64,000 nt of DNA from Dasypus novemcinctus (lineage: Eukaryota; Chordata; Mammalia; Cingulata; Dasypodidae). A program made the translations under genes and the position numbers. The notes under the pieces are model-generated. The model made no database searches. It had not been told where the DNA came from and saw nothing but the letters and a program-made list of their open reading frames with translations. The stretch spans positions 25,574,798-25,638,797 of the forward strand of contig NC_080701.1 of the NCBI RefSeq assembly GCF_030445035.2, in the 5' to 3' direction. Of this stretch, positions 12,701 through 23,814 are shown piece by piece (position 1 is the stretch's first letter; each line of letters starts with the position of its first letter).

Positions 12701-13047
12701 TTATTGTAACACATTAAATAAATGAAATCCAGGAGTTCATATGGGACCCAAAGAGAGACAAGTGGAAGAGGGGAAACTTGGAGGAAAGCTCTTCTTTGCA
12801 GAAGGTATATAATAAGTCCTGAAGCAATGATATGCTTTTTAACAAATCACCACTTTGCAACCTCCAGAGTATTCAGTGGGTGCGGTAAGGACCATCCATG
12901 GATGCTAAAGCCATTTGGTGAAATGTCGTTGGACAGCAGGATATCCACACAGTGCCAAAGTATCACCCCACAGATTGCAAGTGCGCCTTCCAATTATGAG
13001 ATCTGACAGTCACCATCTTTCACCTAGGGATCAAAAGCAACTTGCTG

Positions 13048-13415
13048 GAAAGCGGATGAGGCTCAAGCAATTGAACTCCCATTTACTGCATGGGAGGTCC
13101 TGGGTTTGGTTCCTGTGGCTTTCTAAAGAAGACGAGCAAAGACAGCAAGCTGACCTGATGGGCCAGCATGGCAAGTTGATGCAACAAGATGGCACAACAA
13201 GAGACACAAGGAGGAAAACATAATGAGAGCCATAACAAAGAGGGAGCAGAGGTGACTTAAGTGATTAGGCACCTACTTCCCACATGGGAGGCCCTGGGTT
13301 CAGTTTCCGGTGCCTCCTAAAAAGAAAGACAAGTACACACTGAACAGACCATGACCACAAACAACAAGGGGGTGGGTAGAAAGAAAGAAATATAATAAAT
13401 CTAAAAAAAAAAAAA
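13048..13415 (+). mobile_element. Dimeric tRNA-derived SINE (older DAS type)
   Basis: The first head is at 13050 (AGCGGATGAGGCTCAAGCAA) and the second at about 13243 (AGCAGAGGTGACTTAAGTGA). Each has its own B-box-like segment. An A-rich tail follows. A degenerate direct repeat, CAACTTGCT/CAACCTGCT, flanks the element. Confidence 0.85.
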
Positions 13416-14357
13416 ACCAACCTGCTATCATGTGTATCCTGGCATGGTGCCACATGAAGTACATAACAACACCTAGGATTTATTCTTGCAAAAATGTTCA
13501 GCCTGAATCTAATCAAAGCTTATACTCAATCTGTTTTACAGGAAATGTAGGGAAGAAAGAAACAGTTTCAAAACACCATGCAAAAAGAGACAAATTCAGC
13601 ATGTGGGGTAGTCTATAAAACACCTGGACTGGACTCTTTAAAAAGTCAGTGACATGAAAATAAATAAATAAATAAGTTGTGGGCCTATTCTAGATTACCC
13701 AGAACTAAAGAGACACAAAAACCAAATGCAGTATGTGACTCTTGATTGAATCCTAGTTAAAATAAATACAGAAAACTTCAGAATGCATTGTTGGTACAAC
13801 TGAGGAAATTCAAATGTTGATTGAATTTAGATTGTAGAAGGGATGTGTTCATTTTCTTAGATATGAAAGAGACATTGTGGTTATGTAGGAGGGTGCTTTT
13901 AATCTTAGGAGATGCATACTAAAATCTTTAAAGTGTCATGATGTCTACAACTTTCACAAGATTCAGGAAAGAAATATGTATTTTCGTATACATTCATATA
14001 TGCAAACATGCAAACCCACATGCACACATACCTAGATATACATATATGTTACAATTCATCATAGTGTGTATGTCTAGATAGAAAGAGAAAGAAAAAAATA
14101 AGATAGATAAACTGACCATATCACTCCCTCTCTTTGACTGATCCAAAGCTACCTGAGAGGGAAGTAAGGATAGACATATGCCAGAGAATGATGCATTTGT
14201 GTGGTCTTTAGCTCAGACTAAAACACCTACTGCTAGGAACTTGGAGGAAAATCCCATCATTTCTAGATGTTTTTATTTTCCATTTCACAAAATTAAAATT
14301 TTAATTGCCATTCTCAGAGGGTCTGTCTGAGGATTCACCAATTAACATCTATAAATA
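13416..14357. other. No gene; unique sequence with short AT/CA-rich tract
   Basis: About 13985-14050 is rich in ca/ta alternations (CACATGCACACATACC...). No coding or repeat family is recognised. Confidence 0.4.
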
Positions 14358-14717
14358 GGGAAGCGGATGTGGCTCAAGCGATTGAGCTCCTGCTTACCAC
14401 ATGGGAGGTCCCAGGTTCGGTTCTCAGAGAAGATGAGAAAGATAGCAAGCTGACACAAGGAACAGGCACGATGAGCTGATGCAACAAGATGACGCAACAA
14501 GGAGACACAAAAAGGAAAGACAATAAGAGACACGACAAAGCAGGGGGCTGAGGTGGCTCAAGTGATTGAGCACCTCTCCCTACATAGGAGGTACCAGGTT
14601 TAGCTCCTGGTGCCTCCTAAAGAGAAGACAAACACACAGCAAATAGACACAGAGAGCAGACAGCGAGTGCAAGCAATGGGAGGGGAGGGATAAATAAATA
14701 ATAATCTTTTTTTAAAA
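14358..14717 (+). mobile_element. Dimeric tRNA-derived SINE (older DAS type)
   Basis: The heads are at 14358 (GAAGCGGATGTGGCTCAAGC) and about 14547 (GCTGAGGTGGCTCAAGTGAT). The tail is AAATAAATAATAATCTTTTT. TSD ATCTATAAATA / ATCTGTAAATA with one change. Confidence 0.9.
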
Positions 14718-15125
14718 ATCTGTAAATACTTTAAGGCTGAAAATCAGACATGCAAATATCAACCCATGCCTGGGGTAAGTAGGCAATGCTTGTGTCAGTG
14801 TTAGAGAGATTTAATAAAAGTCTGGTGAGGTTCTCTTTGGAAATTGCCCTTACAGAAGTATAATTCAGAACGAGACCTCAGCTGGTGGCACATGTATACT
14901 CCGAGAGGCGATGTGACATGGGGAAAGGGCACAGAATACGAGACCAGCAGACCTGGATGTATTAAAACATTCTGACTCAGCCACGTTTTTGACCTGCAGT
15001 CTTTGAACAAGTATCTGGTATGGGAACCTAGTGGACCTCTGCTGAAGTCAGCGGCATTTCATTGTATCACTAATCATAGCTAGGCATTCACCAAAGCTGT
15101 GTGGTTTTATTAAATATTTGTCAGA
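14718..15125. other. No feature recognised
   Basis: Unique sequence between the SINE and the L1-like 3' block that starts near 15126. Confidence 0.4.
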
Positions 15126-15925
15126 AAACGTGGTTAAAACTGACCAGGTCTGAACCTGTGGTTGGTGCTGGGGTTGGTGTATACTCAGGAGACTTGAATC
15201 TCTGGACTGGCCATGTGCCAGCTGGGCCCTGAGCCTCAGCAGAGTTGCAATCCCTACTCTCCAGTTTGTTGGATTCACCCAGGTCCGCTAACAGGTAGGT
15301 GAAGATGGTCAACCACCACACCAGGGAACCGAGAGTGCCTACAACTCCAAGCAGGAGAATAGCATCCATCAACCATGGATCTAAGCCCCTTCTTGATATA
15401 GAGGTGGAGTGGACATCACCAACCCAGAGCCCACAGGATGGAGAAATAAAATATGGATTAGAGTGGATTTACTGATATTCTACTATAGAACTATTGTGAC
15501 TAGTGATAGAAGAAACTGTAGCATTGATCTGGAGAAAGTGTCCATGGTAGTTGCTGAGGGCAGGGAGAGGGAAGTAGAGATGAGATGTGGGGACATTTTC
15601 GGGACTTGGAGTTGTCCTAAATGATATTGCAGGGACAGATACTGGGCATTATATATCCTGCCATAACCCTCTGAATGGACTGGGGGAGAGTGTAAACTAC
15701 AATGTAAACTATAATCCATGTGGTACAGCAGTGCTCCAAAATGTATTCACCAAATGCAACGAAGGTGCCACAATTATGAGGGAGGTTGTTGATGAGGGAG
15801 GAGTGGGAGGAGTGGGGGGGGGGTGGGGGGGTGGGATATGTTGGAACCTCTTATATTTTTTAATGTAACATTTTTTGTGATTTATGTATCTTTTTAAAAA
15901 GGCAATATAATAAAAATATACATAC
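15126..15925 (+). mobile_element. Recurrent L1-like 3' block ('Z' element), copy 1
   Basis: The segment from AACCTGTGGTTGGTGCTGGG through GGACTTGGAGTTGTCCTAAA to a T-rich/A-rich end recurs on the minus strand at 37150-38195 and, more diverged, at 28190-29960. It reads like an LINE 3' untranslated region: non-coding overall, G-rich tract, AATAAA-like end. Part of it (15587-15868) is open for 93 codons, and the copy at 37461-37147 is open in the matching frame. Confidence 0.7.
15795..15836 (+). repeat. G-tract
   Basis: GGGAGGAGT twice, then runs of 10, 7 and 3 G separated by single T. It lies within the Z block. The other copies have shorter G-runs here. Confidence 0.9.
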
Positions 15926-16080
15926 ATATATATATAAAACTCACCAAGTCACCTTTCTAGCTTTCCAAAGACCTGCCCCATGTTTCAGCCACACTCGCCT
16001 TCAGTCCAGGCCCAGGTCCCAGCTCATTAGAGCTGCTATATTCTAACAAGAGGACCATACACTAGTAAAAAGCATCTAGG

Positions 16081-16485
16081 AGGAAGCGGACTTGGCCCAG
16101 TGGATAGGGCATCCATCTACCACATGGGAGGTCCGCGGTTCAAACCCCGAGCCTCCTTGACCCATGTGCAGCTGGCCCATGTGCAGTGCTGATGCACGCA
16201 AGAAGTGCCCTGCCATGCAGGGGTGTCCCCCGCGTAGGGGAGCCCCACGCACAAGGAGTGCGCCCCGTAAGGAGAGCCGCCCAGCACGAAAGAAAAGTGC
16301 TGCCTGCCCAGGAATGGCGCCGCACACACGGAGAGCTGACACAACAAGATGACGCAGCAAAAAGAAACACAGATTCCCGTGCCGCTGACAGCAACAGAAG
16401 CGGACAAAGAAGACGCAGCAAATAGACACAGAGAACAGACAACCTGGGCGGGGGGTGAGGGTGCGGGGGAGGAGGAAAAAAAAAA
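16081..16485 (+). mobile_element. DAS long-form SINE
   Basis: Full young head (AAGCGGACTTGGCCCAG) and B box GGTTCAAACCC. Approximate TSD GCATCTAGG / GTGTCTAGG. The tail is a G-rich stretch plus A10 without the usual AAATAAATCTTT. Confidence 0.92.
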
Positions 16486-17010
16486 GTGTCTAGGTATTTC
16501 AAGACATTTTGCCAACCACTTTCTCAATTGATCCTCTTGAAAGTCCCATGATGTAGAGTAGAGAAATATGGCTTTTGCAAGAGTGAAGAGGCTCAGAATA
16601 TCCTGGCCAAGGCCACACAACTATATCACAGAACTGGGAACAGAATCCGGTCCATCCATCTATTTGTCACCATGGCCCTGGGCCAACTGGGCCTTCCTGC
16701 TAATATCGATTCTGTGATTCCTTTTAATAAACCCCAGACCAGCCCAGTTCTGCAGGCCATCAATAGCTTTATCTGCCTGCCAACATGGCTCAAGCCCCTC
16801 TCCCAACCAGCTCCTCTCCTGACCCAGGCTGTCCTGTGAAGCTTCAAAACTTCTGGAAGCGGCAGGGAAATTCACGGGCAGTAACTAGCGTGCGAGGAAG
16901 ATAAAATTCCAATTTTCACGTTCTCCTAGGTTGTTGGTAGCTGCGGGGGTCTGAACCCTTTGTCTAGACACACAGAACGCTAAAACAAACTGGAAACGAG
17001 GAAGGGGGCT
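16486..17010. other. Unassigned, with MIR-like fragment near 16560-16640
   Basis: 16560-16640 (gaagaggctcagaa...CCAAGGCCACACAACTAT) resembles a MIR core. The rest shows nothing recognisable. Confidence 0.4.
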
Positions 17011-17014
17011 CATC

Positions 17015-17290
17015 CAATGATTCCCAAAGCTGACTTCCCATGGCATCTCCTAGACAGTTTGTTAAAAAGAAGAATTCTGTGCGCCTCCTCCAGGGATTTT
17101 GTTTCCATAGATCTGAGCATGGGCCTGGGAATCTGCATCTTTACCAAGCTCCCCAGGTGGCTCCACTAGAGCCGGGGCACTCAACAGCAATGTGGAGCCA
17201 CTGCCCTGTGGAGGGAACTGGTTACCAGAGACGAGAGAAGCCTGCCCAAGGTCACACAGCAAGACAGTGATTTTTAGCTTTCTAATCAAG
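17015..17290. mobile_element. MER5-like hAT remnant followed by a MIR-like end
   Basis: The text GCCTGGGAATCTGCATCTTT then ACCAAGCTCCCCAGGTGGCT is MER5A-like. 17245-17275 (GCCCAAGGTCACACAGCAAG) is the MIR core. Confidence 0.6.
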
Positions 17291-17489
17291 TTCACAAATA
17301 TGAGCACATCCGACAGATGAGCACATCAGAGAAGTGACACCTCTGGTCATTCTCAGAGAGAAAGGAGGTCCTTTTTGTCCTCTCTATGGACCCTGTCCCT
17401 GTCCCAAAGTGCTGAAATTGCTATTTGGTTTAGGTTAAAATCAAGGGGATTAGGAAATACAAACTAAGCTACCATGTTTAACATCAATT

Positions 17490-18120
17490 GAGATTAAAAA
17501 GTTCCAAATTGTGTTGGTAGGAATGTAAAATGGTGCAACCACCATGGAAAACAGTTTGCTGGTTCCTCAGAAAAATAAGTAGAGCATCTCACTTCTAGAT
17601 CTATACCCAAAAGAACTGAAAGCAGGGATTTCAACAGGTGATTTGCACACCTCTGTTCAAACACGCAGTATTCACAATTGCTGAAAGATAGAAGCAACCC
17701 TCAGTGTCCACCGACAGATAAGTGGATAAATAAAATGTGCTACATTCAAAGAATGGAACACTATTCCACCATGAAAATCCATGAAGTCCTGATCCATGTG
17801 ACAACACAGATGAGCCCTGAGGACATCGTGTTGAGTGAAATAAGTCAGACACAAAAGGACAAATGCACGATCTCCGTGATATGAAATACTTAGAATGAGC
17901 AAATTTGTAGAGTCAGAAACTAGAATACAGGTTACCAGGGGCCATGATGGGAGAAGGGAATGGAGAACAAGTGCTTAACTGATACAGAATGGGGAGATGG
18001 AAAAGTTTTAGTAACGATGATGTTGACGGTAGCACAACATTGTGGACATAATTAACAGCACTGAATTATATATTTTAATGTGGTTAAAAGGGAAATTTTT
18101 CAGTTGTATGTTACTAGAAT
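17490..18120 (+). mobile_element. L1 3' fragment
   Basis: Classic L1 ORF2-end/3' wording: AATGGTGCAACCACCATGGA, then ATAGAAGCAACCCTCAGTGTCC, then CACGATCTCCGTGATATGAA. It is non-coding through substitutions. Confidence 0.8.
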
Positions 18121-18129
18121 AATTTTTTT

Positions 18130-18320
18130 AAATAACAACATAGGATTGTACAGTACAAGGAGTGAAACCTAAAGTAAAACAATAGACCATAGGTTATTAC
18201 AATTATTATAATAATCTTTCATCGGTTGGAACAAAGTATTAATAATGGGGGATAGGGGTGTGGGCATTCTATGTTCTGCATGATTTCTCTATAAATTTAC
18301 AACTTCTCTAATAAAAAAAA
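18130..18320 (+). mobile_element. Second L1 3' end
   Basis: Text of the xenarthran-type L1 3' module (AACAAAGTATTAATAATGGGG... TTTACAACTTCTCTAATAAA) next to the preceding L1 fragment. Confidence 0.65.
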
Positions 18321-19297
18321 TAATTTTTAACCCTCAAAATTCTTTTGAAAAATAAAAAATTTCCAAAATGTCTTTGGGTTATGAATGCAGAGAAGTTTCT
18401 AAGAAATGCTATTTTCCTAAAAGCATAAATAAAATCTTGTGTTAACATTTATTATCACAGAATGCTGGAATTCACAAATAATCTTGCCTCTCTTTATGAA
18501 AAGCTGGCGGGTTTTGATTTTTTAAAATAAGCCTTTAAAAATAGGTACAAAAAGGGAAACAAAATGCTACATTTTGGAGCCTTGAGTTGGCAGTGTAGCC
18601 ACCATCCTGATGTTTCCTTAAAATAACCTTTGCTCTTGCTTGTGTCTTAGAAGGCAAGATTGTGGAGGTCAGAGGTTAATTGGCCTAGAAATGATAATAT
18701 GTTTATCAGCAAAAATAAACTGAGAAATAATGTATGAGCACAGGCCAATATCTTCTCACTGTCTCAAATTCCTAGGAAAACACAGGGAATTGACGATCTG
18801 TGCAGGCTTCACACGCACTGCAAAGGACATTTTTCCTTTTCTGTGAACTGAAGAGGACTGTGCCAATACAAACTTCTGCTTTTCATCTTTTGAGTAGTCC
18901 AGGGCAACAGAGCTATCTCTGACCCAGGGACATGTTTTTAGAGGCATTGGATCCTCTTCACACAAAATTAATTACGGGCATATTTGCAAATCTTTCCTAT
19001 GTGCCCCCTCCCTGTTGCTCCCAACCCTACGTGCACCCGCTGCTTGCTAAATAAAAATTCTGCAAGGTCAGTCTGTGCTGGGATACTGTACAGAGAGCTC
19101 TCAATTAGACGTCGCCCAAGTTGGGTTCTAAATTCAGATTTGCCACCCTTTGTGTGATGTGGGACAAGTTAATTCAACTCTCTGGTCTCAGTTTTCTCAT
19201 GTATAAAACACATGATGCAGTGACCTCTTAAGTCTTTGAAATGACGCTTGTATTTTTTAAAAGAACAAGATAGAAGGTCTTTAAAAATACAGTCAAG
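18321..19297. other. Unique sequence with one MIR remnant
   Basis: About 19120-19225 reads as a reverse MIR core (GTGGGACAAGTTAATTCAAC ... CAGTTTTCTCATGTATAAAA). The rest is unassigned. No gene is recognised. Confidence 0.45.
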
Positions 19298-19674
19298 GGA
19301 AGCAGATGTGCCTCAAACAGTTGGGCGCCCGCCTACCACATGGGAGGTCCCGGGTTCTGTCCTGCTGCCTCCCAAAGAAGACGAGCAGATGCCACCTCCT
19401 GCCTCAAGGAGCTGGACACCTCCTGCCACAAATGAGTAGAAGCCACAAGATACCACTAGTCAGCAGACGCCACAGTCCAAGGAGAGCGGATGTGGCTTGG
19501 GCGGTTGGGCACTCGCCTCTCGTGTGGGAGGTCCCAGGTTTGGTTCCCAGTGCCTCCTGGAAAAGGCAAGCAATGAGCAGACAGACAAGAGAACCATCTG
19601 GAGGCGGGGGGGAAGTGAAGGAGGAGAGGGAGGAGACAGAAAAATTAAGTAAATAAATAAATCTTAAAAAAAAA
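19298..19674 (+). mobile_element. Dimeric tRNA-derived SINE
   Basis: Heads at 19298 and about 19480 (GAGAGCGGATGTGGCTTGGG). The linker has two near-copies of CACCTCCTGCC. Tail AAATAAATAAATCTTA13. TSD AAAAATACAGTCAAG / AAAAATACAGTTAAG. Confidence 0.9.
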
Positions 19675-19854
19675 AAAATACAGTTAAGCCTATCTGGCTG
19701 ATAGAAGAAGGAAGCAAAGGAAGGAGGGAGAGGAGGCCAGCAGGAAATGAATGCATTTTCCTTCAGGCAAACTTTGCAGCTGCAGAAGCGTCCAGAGCCC
19801 CCCACAAGGGGGTCCCTGCAACCTGACAAGTGGAGAGCAGCCTAAGCTGGGAGA

Positions 19855-19990
19855 AACAGAACTGGGACTGGAACGCAGGGCTTCTGACTCCAAGCCCGGA
19901 GCCGTCACTGCCCGGCTGTGTGACCTTCAGAAAGTCACTGTAACATCTCTGGCCATCAGTTTCTTCATCTGCAAAATACAGGAGTTGGGT
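19855..19990 (-). mobile_element. MIR remnant
   Basis: TGTGTGACCTTCAGAAAGTCAC and CATCAGTTTCTTCATCTGCA are the reverse of the MIR core (tgtgaccttgggcaagtcac...cagtttcctcatctg). Confidence 0.7.
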
Positions 19991-19999
19991 TACATGGTC

Positions 20000-20550
20000 T
20001 TTATCTCCCCGGGCTGTGCTAGCGAGACAGCTGGGCACTGTTAATTGATAAGGCAGCATTTCAAAGACGGTCCATCTGCTTTTAATTAAATTCCATTTGC
20101 AACATCTTTCTAAATGCTCTGGGCCCAGGAGATATATTAGGAGATCCTGAAAACATACATATTGAAGCCATATGGCAATGTAGAATGTACAGATCCAATT
20201 AAATAGAATTAAACCAGTGATAACTGGTGAGACCAGGAAGCCTACGATTTGAAAGATACAGAAACAGAGTTGAAGTTTTCTGGGCCTCAGAAAAGGAGGA
20301 GAGTATTTTCGATAGAAATTGGATGTTGGCAGAAAAGCCACTATAGAAAACTGACGTTCCACCAATGCTGCGGAGTACAAGGAAGTAAGGAAAATAAGAA
20401 AGCGGAAGCCAGAGCTGAAAGAGGAGAAACAGTTGAGAACGCCATCCATAGGGGTTGAGGAGTGGGAGGAGAAAGCACAAAACTTGAAGCAAATGACAAT
20501 TCCTATCCACAGCTCCACGTGTACCCATGTTTTTAAGAGTCAACATCTGG
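20000..20550. other. No feature recognised
   Basis: Unique sequence with no assigned repeat or gene. Confidence 0.4.
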
Positions 20551-20967
20551 GAAGCGGACTTGGCCCAGTGGTTAGGGCGTCCGTCTACCACATGGGAGGT
20601 CCGCGGTTCAAACCCCGGGCCTCCTTGACCCGTGTGGAGCTGGCCCATGCGCAGTGCTGATGCGCGCAAGGAGTGCCGCGCCACACAGGGGTGTCCCCCG
20701 CATAGGGGAGCCCCACATGCAAGGAGTGCACTCCGTAAGGAGAGCCGCCTAGCATAAAAGAAAGTGCAGCCTGCCCAGGAATGGTGCCGCACACACGGAG
20801 AGCTGACACAACAAGATGATGCAACAAAAAGAAACACAGATTCCCGTGCCACTGACAACAGAAGCGGACAAAAACAAGAACACGCAGCAAATGGACACAG
20901 AGAACAGACAACTGGGGGGGGGGGAGGGGAGAGAAAGAAATAAATAAATAAATCTTTTTTTTAAAAA
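20551..20967 (+). mobile_element. DAS long-form SINE
   Basis: Exact 16-bp TSD AAGAGTCAACATCTGG (20535-20550 and 20968-20983). Complete tRNA-like head with B box GGTTCAAACCC, body, GGGGGGGGG tract and AAATAAATAAATAAATCTT tail. A good reference copy for the family. Confidence 0.97.
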
Positions 20968-20983
20968 AAGAGTCAACATCTGG

Positions 20984-21404
20984 TTAAAATGAACAAGGTC
21001 AACCTTGAAGGGGAAAATAAATCACAAAGCAAACCTCCTTAAAGGAACCTAATGGAAGGGTGACCAGGATGGGAAGGGGGGGCGGGGCATAGTACACAGG
21101 ACAGCTCTGTCTTGGTATACACATGCTAGTATACATACCCAAGGTATGGGTAAAGTATCGAAACATCGCTCATAACACACTGGAAAACTCATTTCAGAGA
21201 AGATATGTCTTAAGGGGGCAAATGGATAAAGCCATTTGCTTTTGCTTACCTCTCTTTCTCCCCTTCTTTCTGTAAGTCATCCAAAAGATTTTAGTGCCAG
21301 GAGAGGGGAGTTCTAATTACTATTATGCATCAGTGCCACTTCTTCCAGGAAGCCCGCCCCCCAGCCTTCCAAATGTGGACTTGGAGGCCTGCTTTCCTGC
21401 ACCC
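20984..21404. other. No feature recognised
   Basis: Unique sequence. A short G-run lies at about 21070-21085. Confidence 0.4.
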
Positions 21405-21565
21405 TGAGCGTACTAGTCAGAACACTTCACTTTTCCCACGGCATTCTGATTGCCTCATCTACTTGTCTGCAGCCACCTGCCTTGTTTTTGGCTGGATCTC
21501 ACAGGCTAGCACAGTGCCTGGTACCTCATAGGCGCTAACCAAATATTTGTTGCTTAAATGAAGTC
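21405..21565 (+). mobile_element. L2-like 3' end
   Basis: CTAGCACAGTGCCTGGTACC then tcataGGCGCTaaCCAAATATTTGTTG is the L2 3' end pattern. Confidence 0.65.
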
Positions 21566-22095
21566 AGCCCTGGAAGATGAGACAGAGGCTCATCTGGAGA
21601 CCTTGGCATTGATCCTGTAGGCACACAAGTACTTGAAACAAGAGTGTGGCAGAGTCAAATTTGCATTTTAGACACATCTCTGTGGTAGACGTAGGAAAGG
21701 TGGCCTGGAAGCACGCAAGACTGAAAGAGGAAGCCAAGGTAGGTGCTACTGCTCTGGTCCAGGTGAGGCAAGTGCAGCAGGAATGCAGAGAGAATCGTGT
21801 CTCAGCACTATTTTGGAGGTAGGTACACAAGGATGCAATGACAGATTCATGGTAACTAATTAGAGGGGGAGTGCCATTTGCTACTTTAGGGAAGACAAAA
21901 AGGAAGTAAAGAAAAGGAAGAAGAGAATGAGTTCAATTTTGGATTTGCAGAGTTTGAGGTGTCTTTTACCCCAATAGCTGCCTCCCTGGGTCTCCACCCA
22001 GTAAATGAGATCCAGGATGTTTTACAATGCCCTCATTCAGCATCACTGAATGACAGATACATACAAGTGGATTGCCACTTAGCGAAGAGGCATCG
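21566..22095. other. No feature recognised
   Basis: Unique sequence up to the SINE TSD at 22096. Confidence 0.4.
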
Positions 22096-22108
22096 GTATT
22101 TTTTTTAA

Positions 22109-22112
22109 AGAT

Positions 22113-22143
<31 letters not shown>

Positions 22144-22533
22144 TTTCTCTCCCCTTCCCCCCTGCCCCGGGTGTCTGTTCTCTGTGTCTATTTGCTACGT
22201 CTTCATTGTCTGCTTCTGTTGTTGTCAGCAGCACTGGGAATCTGTGTTTCTTTTTGTTGCATCATCTTGTTGTGTCAGCTCTCCGTGTGGGCAGCGCCAT
22301 TCCTGGGCAGGCTGCACTTTCTTTCACGCTGGGCAGCTCTCCTTACGGGGCGCACTCCTTGTGCATGGGGCTCCCCTACGCGGGGGACACCCCTGTGTGG
22401 CACGGCACTCCTTGAGTGCATCAGCACTGCTCATGGGCCAGCTCCACACAGGTCAAGGAGGCCTGGGATTTGAACCGCGGACCTCCCATGTGGTAGACGG
22501 ACGCCCTAACCACTGGGCCAAGCCCACTTCCAA
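22109..22533 (-). mobile_element. DAS long-form SINE
   Basis: [16 protein letters not shown] on both sides. The low end carries (ATTT)n, about nine repeats, the expanded tail in reverse. Head AAGTGGGCTTGGCCCAG on the minus strand. Confidence 0.95.
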
Positions 22534-22545
22534 GTATTTTTTTTA

Positions 22546-22690
22546 ACCTTTTCATCTTGAAATAATTGCAAAGAAAAGTTGTAAAAACAATACAAAAAAA
22601 GCCGTATACCCTTCACCTTGCTTCCCCAAATGTTACCATCTTACAAACCCATAGTGCACTTATCAGATTATTAATGAATTGTAGGATTGT
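22546..22690 (-). mobile_element. Old L1 3' end
   Basis: ACCTTTTCATCTTGAAATAA... TTGTAAAAACAATAC... GTATACCCTTCACC resembles the reverse of a mammalian L1M 3' UTR. Confidence 0.5.
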
Positions 22691-23725
22691 CAACTTCATT
22701 ATTAATTTACTGTATGATTAATAATTGTACTATGCCTAGCATATAAAGAGCACTAAAATACTTGCAAAAGAATGAATAAATGAATGAATGAAAAATAATA
22801 TTAAAAGAGAAGGAAGCTAGCATCCAGTGAGTTACACTACCAGAGGCTAAGTTAGGAACTTTTTTGGGTTACCTCATTTTGTCTTCATTACAGCCTATGA
22901 GGCCAGCATTATCTCTGATTTCCTACCAGGAAATTAAGGGTATAGAATCTTTGTCCACTAAAGCATTCTGGTGGATTGAAAAAAGGAGAAGAACAATCTC
23001 ATGGATTGTTTCTCACCGGGAAGGACTCTCCTCATCCTCAGAAGTATGGGAAGAAGGACCCACTTTCCACACCACCACCTCTCACCTGTCATGATGAACA
23101 ACATACCAGAGGACCCCTGGATTTCAGCACCTGCCTCCCAGAATGCCACCTCTCTTCAGTTCCATTAAATCCTGAAGCCACTGGCTCTGGTCATCTCCCC
23201 TCTTAGGAAAGGACTTCGTCAGTTGTACAGGGCACACCAGTCAAACTGCTCTGTAGGCAAAGTTTACCTGCAGGGTGCTCCACCTCCTGTTTCTCTTTTT
23301 GAGTCCTCTTGGAGAGCATCATGCAAAAGCCCAGCCTGCTGCACATCTCCCCCTTCTTCTCCTTCCAGGCCAGGCTCACCAGGCCTCAGTCCTGTGGTCC
23401 TTGGTCCTGCCTGGTGACTGACTGCTCTGGCAGTTCCTAAGGGACAAGGACCAATGCACTTCTTCTTGCAGATTCAGTACCCTACAGGACTAAGGTTTTG
23501 TTCTCGCTGAGTTCTAAGGCAAATTGGCAGGCTCTGATGACATCCTTAATGAGCACTCACTGTCAGTTATTCATGCCTTTTCCCAGTCATCCCATAGTCT
23601 TAGGCAGCCTCTGGCCCCCCAGGAACCCCTCTGGCAGCTCTCTCTTTCCTAGATAGTGATGGTGTGCCCCCACCCCCCCCCACACACACCTCAGATTCCC
23701 TCCTCACATTCCTTCCAGCCACAAT
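22691..23725. other. No feature recognised
   Basis: Unique or very old sequence, with pyrimidine-rich stretches around 23280-23420 and a C-run at about 23670. No gene or repeat family is assigned. Confidence 0.4.
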
Positions 23726-23814
23726 TTAGGGTTAGGATTAGGGTTAGGGTTAAGGTGAGGTTAGGGTTAGGGTTAAGGCTAAAGTTAAGGTTAGGGTTAA
23801 AGTTAGGGTTAGGG
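23726..23814 (+). repeat. Interstitial telomere-like (TTAGGG)n tract, degenerate
   Basis: About 15 hexamers in phase, mixing exact TTAGGG with variants such as TTAAGG, TTAAAG and ATTAGG. It stands inside unique DNA and is not next to a SINE tail. The + strand carries the G-rich telomere sequence. Confidence 0.93.

Noticed and set aside
16150-16230. tRNA-like folds with A and B boxes at the start of SINEs
   Set aside because: They are tRNA-derived SINE heads in many copies, not tRNA genes; the acceptor stem does not close and no terminator T-run follows directly.
20199-20858. 219-codon minus-strand open frame
   Set aside because: It runs from DAS SINE into unique DNA; the N-terminal half is SINE-derived and the rest has no recognisable domain.
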